A DNA stretch of 64,000 nt, taken from positions 679,501 through 743,500 of the forward strand of contig CAJNDS010000657.1 of assembly GCA_905221605.1 (NCBI GenBank). Reading direction: 5' to 3'. Each line of letters starts with the position of its first letter. Position 1 is the stretch's first letter. This document shows positions 56,439 through 64,000 of the stretch, one piece after another. A model generated the notes under the pieces. It saw nothing but the letters and a program-made list of their open reading frames with translations, was not told the DNA's origin and did no database searches. The translations under genes were made by a program, and so were the position numbers. Origin of the DNA: Symbiodinium natans. Taxonomy: Eukaryota > Sar > Dinophyceae > Suessiales > Symbiodiniaceae.

Positions 56439-56439
<1 letters not shown>

Positions 56440-56476
<37 letters not shown>

Positions 56477-56650
56477 CACATATCCGCCGACCCCGCTCTT
56501 GGGGGTCGAGCGGCGGGGAATATACTTTCACATATATGTTTATAAAAAGTTTCTTTCCAGCATCCTAAACACTAAACTTAACAACCCTATCCGCCGACCC
56601 CAGCGGGAGCAGGGGCGGCGTCAGTGAAGACCCACTGCTCCTGAGTACTG
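56440..56650. other. TA run and dispersed GC-rich repeat
   Basis: TA run at 56441-56471. Then CCGCCGACCCC twice (56484 and 56589); the second copy with GTCAGTGAAGACCCACTG matches 12548-12592 in the sulfotransferase-like intron. Confidence 0.7.
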
Positions 56651-56869
56651 CCTTCACCCCCCAGACCTCTAGCGCATGCCTTGCATTGTTTTATGGCTCA
56701 TGGCCCCATGCCCCCATGGCCTCCTGGCTCGCTGCACCATGCGCTCCCATGGCCTCCATGGTCCCATAGCCTCAGGGTCCTAGCTCAGTTTGAAGCGCTC
56801 CAGTGCACGCCCGCTGGCTCCGCTGCCCCAGGGCCCTACCTCATGGTCCCATGGCCCCAGCCTTCTACC

Positions 56870-57840
56870 AAGTAATGGAGTGTTTTAAGCATGCCCGAGC
56901 CTCCCCCTCGCTGCTCTTGCTGCCCCCACCCCCCCCTGCCCTTCCCGCTCCCCCCGCCCTCCCGCTGCCCCCGTTCTGGGGTGTTTTAAGGGCCCCAGTC
57001 CATGCCCGAACTACCCCTTGCTGCCCTTGCTGCCCCCTCCCCGCTGCCGAGTGTTTTAAGGGCTCCAGCGCATGCCCGAGCCTCCTCCTCCCCTTGCTGC
57101 CCGCTCCCCGCCCTCCCCGCTGCCCCCTAGTTCTGGGCTCCAGCGCCTGCCCTAGTGATGAAGTGTTTTAAGGGCTCCAGTGCACGCTCGCTGCCCTTGC
57201 TGGCCCCCGCCCTTCCCGCTCCCCCCGCCCTCCCCGCTGCCCCCTAGTTCTGGAGTGTTTTCAGGGCTCCAGTCCATGCCCGCTGCCCTCTAGTAATGGA
57301 GTGTTTTCAGGGCTCCAGCGCATGCCTGAGCCTCCTCCTCGCCGCCCTTGCTGCCCCCGCCCTTCCCGCTCCCCCCGCCCTCCCCGTGGTTCTGGAGTGT
57401 TTTCAGGGCTCCAGTCCATGCCCGCTGCCCTCTAGTAATGGAGTGTTTTAAGGGCTCCAGGCTCCAGCGCATGCCCGGAGCCTCCTCCTCGCTGCCCTTG
57501 CTGCCCCCGCCCTTCCCGCTCCCGCCCTCCCCGCTGCCCCCGAGTGTTTTAAGGGCTCCAGTGCATGCCCAAGCCTCCTCCTCGCTGCCCTTGCTGCCCC
57601 CGCCCTTCCCGCTCCCCCCGCCCTCCCAGCTCCCGGGCTCCAGTCCATGCCCGCTGCCCTCTAGTAATGGAGTGTTTTAAGGGCTCCAGTGCATGCCCGA
57701 GCCTCCTCCTCGCTGCCCTTGCTGCCCCCGCCCTTCGCTGCCTTCTAGTAATGGAGTGCTTTAAGGGCTCCAGTGCATGCCCGAGCCTCCTCCTCGCTGC
57801 CCTTGCTGCCCCCGCCCTCCCCACCCTTCCTGCCCTTCCC
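56870..57840. repeat. GC-rich minisatellite, about eleven units
   Basis: Irregular units of 50-120 bases around GAGTGTTTTAAGGGCTCCAG, CATGCCCGAGCCTCC and runs of GCCCCCGCCC. The open frames here (serine/proline or alanine/arginine rich) follow the repeat and are not genes. Confidence 0.9.
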
Positions 57841-58440
57841 GCTTGGAGCTTGGGGCTTGGGGCTCGGGGCTTGGGGCTTGGGGCTTCGAAGCCTGAAGGT
57901 CTGCAGCCCTCTAACATTAACCCTTCCAGCCTCCTTGCACCCACTGAACCCACAGGGCAAGAAACCCCAAACAAATCCCAAAAAACTAAAAAAAAAAAAC
58001 GACAGGCTCACCCAGCATAGCAAGCCCCAACTTCAATCTGGGGTCGGCGGCACTGGCGGTAGCCATTAAATCGGGCAGCGCGAGGTCCCAAGGACCGAGC
58101 ATTGGCGGACCTTTTAGTTCGGGTCGTCCCGGGAATAGCCTTGCTGGCCTCTGGCCTTCTGCGAAGCAGAATTAGGCGGGACGCCAGTGCCGCCGACCCC
58201 CGCGTGCCGCCGGTGAACGGTTTTTTTTTCGTGTTTTTTTGCGTCGCCACGGAGGCCCCCAGAGGGCGCGCATCATGAGCATCAGCGGGTCCAGCCCGGG
58301 ACCCCCAGGCGCGCATCAGGAGCATCAGCGGCTCCCGGGGCGGGACCCCGGGGGCGCATCAGGAGCATGATGCCCCCCAAAGGGCGGGCATAAGCGACGT
58401 GTCTAAGCCCGGGCTAGTAAAAAGGGAGCTTGGGCCTTGT
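57841..58440. other. GC-rich spacer, no gene assigned
   Basis: GGGGCTTGGGGCTT run at 57850-57890, a poly-A tract near 57989, and a segment with GGGGTCGGCGGCACTGGCGG whose inverse (GCCAGTGCCGCCGACCCC) recurs about 150 bases on, making a loose foldback (58040-58200). Confidence 0.5.
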
Positions 58441-58645
58441 AAAGTGCTTAGAAACTTTAAGGGAGTCTAGGAGCCTCAAACGCTTAGAGATTTGAAGGGA
58501 GTTTAGGGGCCTGAAAATGCTTAGAAACTTTCAGGGAGTTCAGGAGCCTCAAACGCTTAGAGACTTTAAGGGAGTTTAGGGGCCTCAAAATGCTTAGAAA
58601 CTTCAAGGCTTCAAGGGAGTTTAGGAGCCTCAAACGCTTAGACCC
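58440..58645. repeat. about 60-bp tandem repeat
   Basis: CTTAGAAACTTTAAGGGAGT and AGGAGCCTCAAACGCTTAG repeat four to five times. Confidence 0.9.
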
Positions 58646-59062
58646 TAAACCCTAAACCCTAAACCCCAACCCTGTGACGGATCTGCTCGCCCCGCGCTTC
58701 TGCCTGCGCTGCCCGCCCATGGGCGCAGCCCCTTAAAATCCGGCCCCCGCGCCGCCCGTGGTCCAGGGCGGAGCCCGCGTCGCACTAAAGCGCTAGCTTT
58801 AAGGGGCGAGCGCCCGAGCCGCCGACGCCGCCCAACATTGCTTCAAATTCGCGCGGGGCCCTTCGGGAGGCCTCCAAAAACGCATCCAAGGGGACGTAAC
58901 ACGCGGTGGTGCGAAAAGCACGAAAACCTCGTAAAAACCATGGGTTTTTACGAAAAACCGAGGCCACAAAACACCCGCAGCACCCCGTGCCGCTAGGCCT
59001 AAAATATTCCCTTGAAACTTGAAATCATACACTGCTGACCGAAGAACTGACACTAACCGCCC

Positions 59063-59155
59063 AAGGAGACAAACCCCCTGGCCGTCCTGAAGCTCAAACT
59101 TCGTCGGTTCCGACCACGCCTCCTGGCGACTGGTTCAGGGCTTCGGATTGCCTGA
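59063..59155 (+). CDS. putative terminal exon, unknown protein
   Basis: The plus strand reads KETNPLAVLKLKLRRFRP, RLLATGSGLRIA, then TGA. Basic. Beyond it, 59160-59480 is open on both strands without splice support and is left unassigned. Confidence 0.35.
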   Translation, partial: KETNPLAVLKLKLRRFRPRLLATGSGLRIA

Positions 59156-59490
59156 GAGGGCTATTTAAGGCTCAGCGTGACAGACACAGACGAAGACCGT
59201 TGTACCACTCCTATGGTGCGGTTTAGGATTGAGAGGGTCTATTCTACACGGTTCCAAGGCTTTATGCGACTCATCGCTTGGCCGAAGCTCTCGGTGAAAG
59301 ACGTAACCAAACTCATGATTTGTTGTCAGCTGTGGGTGCGTGAAGTGCCGTGGCGGCTTTGACTCGTGCATGTAAAGGCAGACAGCCTTCGATTCCTTAG
59401 ATGGCGTCGGGGTACGTCGGGGGTATGTCGGGGTATGTCGAGGACATGCGGCTTTAGACAAACTGTGGAACGATAGAAACCCAAGCAAGG

Positions 59491-59631
59491 CTATTCCAAA
59501 TTCGAGGTGCGCGTGCTGCTTCCCAACATTCGCAGCGAAGCGTGAATCGAAAGCTTTGTTTTGAGGCTGGTGTCGGTTGCGACAAGCTCCACATCAGCAA
59601 GAGTGCCAAGCAACAATCTAACGGCCGCCAT
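59491..59631 (-). CDS. small ORF or exon, unknown protein
   Basis: ATG at 59631, stop at 59491: 46 residues, MAAVRLLLGTLADVELVA, TDTSLKTKLSIHASLRM, ending STRTSNLE. Could be a complete short protein or a last exon with the frame open upstream. Confidence 0.45.
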   Translation of the reverse strand: MAAVRLLLGTLADVELVATDTSLKTKLSIHASLRMLGSSTRTSNLE

Positions 59632-59850
59632 AGTCAGCAGCCTTAAAGCCCTAAACCTCAAAGCCCATAAGGTAAACCCCAAACCCAAGGGGTGGCAAAA
59701 ACTACTAATGACATTCTCTTATGGCCGCTTTGTAATTATACTGAAATTGCCATCCCCTAAGCCCAAAGCCCGAAACCCTAAGCCCTAAACCCTAAACCCT
59801 GAACCCTGAACCCTACTAAGTATTCAGGTAGGGTGTAGGGCCGAAAAGCA

Positions 59851-61106
59851 CTAAAAATCACGGGGGGACTCCTCGTCCGCCATCCGAATCCGGGTCTCCA
59901 GATATGGCTTCTCACCTAGGAAGCGTAAGGTTTTAGGGCTTAGGGCTTTAGGGCTTTAGGCTATAGGGTTCAGGGTTAGCGTTTTAGGGTTTTTGGGCTT
60001 TGGGGTTTTGGGGTTTAGTTTAGGGTTTTCGGGTTTTAGGTTTAGGGTTTTAGGGTTTTAAGGTTAGGGTTTGGGGTTCGAAGGGGTTTAGGGCAAGGGC
60101 ATCGAAGCTTCTGCCTTAGGGCCGATTCATGGTTTCTGAATAGGGCCCCCAAGGGCTCATGTAACTGCACTTAGATTTTGCTCAACACGTCTCTTCGCGG
60201 GCTTAGCATCAGGCGTCCCTTATTCTAAGCTCGAAACCCGACATCCTTACCTAAACCCTAAACCCTAAACCCTAAACCCTAAACCCTAAACCCTAAACCG
60301 CTCGTTTAGCTTTCGAGGTTGAATCCCGGCGGCCAGAAGTCAGTGTGACCTTGATGTCCCCCACCACCTCATCGGCTCTGGGACAAACTTGGGCATCCTT
60401 TAGGGTTTAGGGTTTAGGGTTTAGGGTTTAGGGTTTAGGGTTTAGGGTTTAGGGTTTAGGGTTTAGGGTTTAGGGTTTAGGGTTTAGGGTTTAGGGTATC
60501 CAATCATGGGGTTCTTTGGGGTCCAAAAACGACTCAGTCTTCCCGCGCCCCACGTCCCCCCCCTTCGCGCCTCTGGGGCGGGCCCAAAAGACGGGCCATA
60601 CCAGGGCCCCTGGCCCGCCTGGAGCTTGTTTAGTTGTTTGGTCTAGGAGGCTTCACGTGTTAGTAGGTCCAGGATCGGGTGCGCCCTGGAGGCTGGTCTA
60701 AAAACCCAGCTTGTCATGTTGCAAATGCAGTAACCTAGCTTAGAACCCAGAACCCTGCTTGTTTCGGGGGGTGGAGCACAAGTCTGGGATCTCAGGTGCA
60801 TCCGGCAAATCCCCAGCACCGAAACCTCCATGTCCTCAACATTCCTTAACACTGAATTCCTCAAACCCCGCGGAGCCGAACAAAAGCCTGCCGCCTGAGC
60901 CCCCAAAGTCAGCAACCCTGTAAGGAGGCTTTCGGATTTGGGATTTAAGATTTCAGGTTTCAACGCCTCGGAGAATAAGGGCTTCGGGAAAATTTGGGCT
61001 TTCGGGTTCTGTATCTTTTTGGGGCTTGGTCTGGGCGTTGGGGGCACAGCCTTCAGTAGCACCAATGAGCCCTGCCAAACGGACTCCTCCTCTGCAGGGT
61101 CCTGGG
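59851..61106 (-). CDS. unknown gene, about six exons with telomere-like introns
   Basis: Candidate exons in order: 61106-61050 (acceptor TATCCCAG; DPAEEESVWQGSLVLLK), 60897-60758 (NSVLRNVEDMEVSVLGI, RMHLRSQTCAPPPE), 60397-60299 (33 codons; DAQVCPRADEVVGDIKV, TLTSGRRDSTSKAKRA, then GTTTAGGG), about 60225-60180 (NKGRLMLSPRRDVL) and 59932-59851 (EKPYLETRIRMADEESP, RDF, TAG). Exon 60299-60397 has both borders in telomere-like text. No family recognised; order is by position. Confidence 0.5.
60400..60497 (+). repeat. TTTAGGG array
   Basis: About 14 perfect units, probable intron upstream of the exon at 60397. Confidence 0.95.
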
Positions 61107-61156
61107 ATACCGCCGGTCATTTCTGGATTTGGGGTTTGGGGTTGAGGGTTTAGGGT

Positions 61157-61900
61157 TTAGACGGGGAAAAGAACAAGCCACCATTTTTTTGACAAACCTC
61201 CTGAATAGAGCCCTGGACCCCAAAATCCCATGTAAAACCCCCTGTTAAAAGCCCACTTCTTAAAAACACACACGCTGTTGCCCCGTATGTTACTCGCAAA
61301 AAAAGGCCTTAGAAGCAAGAAAGCGAAGATGTGTCTTGCCTTCACGGGATGCCAAAGCACTACGGGGCGTCCACAGGGCCTGGGGAACTTGAGGGTTTCA
61401 CGGCTGATTAGTCGCTTATAGCGCTACACGGGCGTGAGAAGAGTATGAAAATGGCCCCGTTACGACCATCAATGGAATTATGACATTACCAAGCGTATGG
61501 AATGAGCGCTCGGGCTTCACGGAAAAGACTCTTATCAGAAGCCCGTGAAATATGATGATAAAATAACAGCGCGTAAGTCTCTGTCAGGTTGTTGGCCCTC
61601 ATGTTGAGAATTGCACGTCCACTTCATGAGGTTCTGTTGCCTGGCTTGCACCGAATTGTTCCTAGGTCCTAAGTGTTTCGCCTCTTTCTCCCCCAACACT
61701 CGAAACCCCCAAATACAAACCACACCCGGGACAACTGACTGACTCTCCCTCTGTCTCTTTGTCTCTCTCTCTCTCTCTCTGTCGTTGGGACATCGCTGGC
61801 GGGTCGATGAATGCGTCAGTGGTCTTCCCAGCACGCGCGTCGCAAGAATGCAACTGCCCCTGTCGGCAGACATTTGCACGGTACTGAGCAAGCCGCTACT
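61157..61900. other. unique stretch, no firm gene
   Basis: A CT microsatellite (61763-61783) and family C-like text near 61205-61250. A minus-strand frame (SADRGSCILATRVLGRPL) is open over the high end but lacks an ATG and splice borders. Confidence 0.4.
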
Positions 61901-61914
61901 TTGATGATGCACGC

Positions 61915-62235
61915 ATGAGTCAGGAAGGGATCACTCCGCCACACGCAAGTCGCCTTCACAGGCAGCTTGGACTGGCATCTTGGTCTCAGTCATTTATGAC
62001 AACTGCGCCTTTCACTCAGCTGACGCAACGTTCTGTGCTTGCTTCGTCCCGAGCTGAATCACCTTCCACCCCTTTGGTGGTCTCTATCAGGCTGCCGGAG
62101 CGATTTGCGACGGTATGTTTTGGACCGGTGTTTGGCAATGCCATGCTTTCAGGCATGGATGTTCTGCGCGTTACGTGCGTAAGGTCTCTTGCAGAGGGCT
62201 CAAAGTTCAGGGCTCCGGGTTTAAAGGCACAATGA
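61915..62235 (+). CDS. hypothetical protein, 106 residues
   Basis: ATG at 61915 and TGA at 62233 enclose MSQEGITPPHASRLHRQL, RLPERFATVCFGPVFGN and GMDVLRVTCVRSLAEG. No domain recognised, no signal peptide. Its last codons run into a 47-base direct repeat (62205-62295). It may be a chance frame. Confidence 0.35.
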   Translation: MSQEGITPPHASRLHRQLGLASWSQSFMTTAPFTQLTQRSVLASSRAESPSTPLVVSIRLPERFATVCFGPVFGNAMLSGMDVLRVTCVRSLAEGSKFRAPGLKAQ

Positions 62236-62295
62236 AACTCATACCAGACTAAGGGCTCCGGGTTTAAGGCACGATAAAATTCATACTAGACTAGG
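62205..62295. repeat. 47-bp direct repeat, two copies
   Basis: GGGCTCCGGGTTTAAGGCAC ... CATACTAGACTA, with the first copy differing at a few bases. Confidence 0.85.
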
Positions 62296-62690
62296 GGGCA
62301 AAGCCTGGGATTTAGGTTTAGGGTGGTTAGTTTCAGGTTTGGTTGCCGCTTGTTTCTGTTTTTTTTCAATTTAAATTATCGAGGCTGTCAGGTCAATTTG
62401 GATAGTTTAAAACATGTAAGTCTAAGTAGTTGAAGTGACTCCGGCTCTATACGTAGACTGATTATGTCAGCTGTCTGGCGCGTTTGAAAAGTTTACAAAG
62501 AACAACAATTTGAATTGATCCCAATTCGATTGCCCTAAGGGCATCTCTTTCGCATACAGTGACAGCACAGATTAAGAAATCATTGGTTTAAGAAAAGAGC
62601 ATGCTCGCGGCTGGACCCCCAGATAAACATGCGAAAATTGAGAGCAAGACTAAATTCAGAAATACCCTCATCCTCGGGTCCTAAGTTTCT
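62296..62690. other. AT-rich spacer, no gene seen
   Basis: Stops in all frames; no repeat family recognised. Confidence 0.6.
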
Positions 62691-63185
62691 TGAATTTGCT
62701 TGTTTTTTTTTGCAACCGCCCCTCAGTTTCTAGAATTAAAAAATTTAAGACATCCAGCCCCCGTAGTTCTGGATGCTTCCGCCCCCCCCCCCCCCCCCGC
62801 CCGAATAAAAAATCATCCCCCGTCAAATAACAAAATCCAGCCCGTCGGTTTGTTAAATTTTCGAAATCCAGCCCCTCCATTTCTTAAATTTCCACAAACT
62901 CAGCCCCTCGATTTCCGAAATGTAAGAAATCAGAAATCGAGGGGCTGGAATTCAGAAGTTTAAGAAATCGAGGGGCTGGATTTCTTAAATCGAGGGGCTG
63001 GATTTCTGGGGGGGGGGGGGGGGGGGGTGGGGTTTGGACGTAGGCATTTGGTGTTCATAGCCTTCAGGTCAGACTTCTTTTTCCTGAGCGTCGCCCCCCA
63101 AATTCAAGAAATTGAGGGGTGCATGTCTGAAACTTAAGAAATTGAGGGGCTGGATGTCTTAAATTCGAGAGGCTGAATTTCTTTG
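62690..63185. repeat. inverted satellite with GAGGGGCTGGATTTCTTAAAT units
   Basis: From about 62700 to 62920 the units read in one direction (AAATCCAGCCCCTC); from 62935 to 63180 in the other (AAATCGAGGGGCTGGATTTC). Poly-C (62778-62796) and poly-G (63008-63026) tracts face each other. The whole can fold as a large hairpin. Confidence 0.85.
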
Positions 63186-63204
63186 AGGGGGGGACCACCC
63201 AATG

Positions 63205-63275
63205 AAGAACTCGAGCGATCAGCCTAATGGATACGGCGTCGCCTTACTAATTCAAACATTACCAGATCGAATCTC
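63205..63275 (+). repeat. tRNA-like fragment, possible SINE head
   Basis: AGCCTAATGGATACGGCGTC resembles an A box of an arginine-type tRNA (compare the general GGCCTAATGGATAAGGCG form) and AGATCGAATCTC resembles a B box 38 bases on. Anticodon and acceptor stems do not close, so it is not a working tRNA gene. Confidence 0.35.
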
Positions 63276-63660
63276 ATGAAGAAATAGATTAAGAAAATGA
63301 GGGTACCCTCAAAATTGCGGAGGTTATATTTCCGGAAATTGTGTGGGCTTCAGAATTAAAAAATCCAGGGTACCCTCGCCAAAATTTAGACGTTTCTTAT
63401 CCGGCGCCTGTCACTGTAGATATTTATTTTTACAAGGTACATAATTCCGAGCTTCCCTACTAAGAACCCGTAAGCAAACCCCAAAATATACCCCAAATAG
63501 AATAGAATCCCCTTAAAGGGACCCCCCAAAAAGGGTGCCCCCATTTGCAAACCCAAAATAACAAAGCCCAGGCACCAGCCACCCGTGTACGCGCTCGCCA
63601 TCCCCTATCGGCTCCTTCGGCGTTCAAAACCCAGAAAGGCCTGAACCCTAAAGCCTAAAC
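63276..63660. other. spacer with family C/B-like fragments
   Basis: GAGGGTACCCTC palindromes at about 63299 and 63368, and CAAATAGAATAGAATCCCC ... AAAAAGGGTGCCCCC near 63495-63545, reminiscent of family C and B elements. A minus-strand frame (FVILGLQMGAPFLGGPFKG) follows that element and is not trusted. Confidence 0.4.
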
Positions 63661-64000
63661 CCTGGGTTTTGGGTTTAGGGTTTAGGGTTTAGGGTTTATG
63701 GTTTAGGGTTTATGGTTTAGGGTTTAGGGTTTAGGGCTTAGGGTTCAGGGTTTCGGGTTCAGGATTCAGGCTTGGGGTTTGGGTTTGGGGTTTGGGGTTT
63801 GGGGCTTGGGGCTTGGGGCTTGGGGCTTGGGGCTTGGGGCTTGGGGCTTGGGGCTTGGGGGCTTGGGGCTTGGGGCGGGGCTTGGGCTTGGGGCTTGGGC
63901 TTGGGGCTTGGGGCTTGGGGCTGGGGCTTGGGGTTTGGGGTTTGGGGTTTGGGGTTCAGCGTTTGGGGTTCAGGGTTTGGGGTTTGGGGTTTGGGGTTTG
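63660..64000 (+). repeat. TTTAGGG, TTTGGGG and CTTGGGG array
   Basis: Starts with TTTAGGG, then about 20 CTTGGGG units in one block, then TTTGGGG to the window end. Confidence 0.95.

Noticed and set aside
56681-58020. Several 60-150-codon proline/serine or alanine/arginine frames
   Set aside because: They follow the GC-rich minisatellite on both strands.

Overview
The window reads as nuclear DNA of a dinoflagellate. Three things say so: tandem peridinin-type chlorophyll a-c light-harvesting polyprotein genes without introns, genes broken up by introns with GA and GC donors beside GT, and intron-making inverted-repeat elements. No rRNA gene, convincing tRNA gene, CRISPR array or bacterial operon is visible. 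Roughly a quarter to a third of the DNA is telomere-like repeat (TTTAGGG/CCCTAAA and variants), scattered on both strands rather than at one end. The short unique islands between these arrays are mostly exon-like: open frames of 15-45 codons bounded by AG and GT, often with the repeat itself supplying GTTTAGGG as donor or TTTAG as acceptor.

Layout. 0-3 kb: telomere-like arrays, plus-strand exon islands and a 301-bp triplication. 3.3-4.8 kb (minus): an RCC1-like repeat protein with a ubiquitin-like head, one intron of which is a telomere-like array. 4.9-10 kb: exon islands, mostly minus. 11.8-15.2 kb (minus): a tandem pair of sulfotransferase-like genes with informative introners. 17.75-25.8 kb (minus): a long gene that, spliced, joins a fucosyltransferase-like glycosyltransferase to two tandem FkbM/METTL24-like methyltransferase domains. 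26-36 kb: more exon islands, including a well-supported four-exon gene end at 30.0-30.6 kb. 36.6-44.5 kb (minus): two four-unit light-harvesting polyprotein genes separated by a small conserved spacer gene. 44.8-53.9 kb: further multi-exon genes, mainly minus. 54-58.6 kb: foldback, AT-rich and GC-rich satellites. 59-61.1 kb: another multi-exon gene. 61.2-64 kb: a possible small gene, an inverted satellite, a tRNA-like fragment and a TTTGGGG/CTTGGGG block.

Central observation. At least five dispersed short inverted-repeat families (called A, B, C, D and F here) lie in or form the introns. At about ten sites, removing the element with one copy of its flanking duplication restores reading frame and homology. 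The donor dinucleotide (GT, GC or GA) comes from the duplicated target and the AG from the element end. Some elements have since filled with telomere-like repeat. The window thus records intron birth by transposition followed by intron growth by telomere-like repeat.

Genes with a recognisable job act in light harvesting (plastid) and in glycan or small-molecule modification (sulfotransferase-like, fucosyltransferase-like, methyltransferase-like). All exon joins are inferred by eye, without transcripts.
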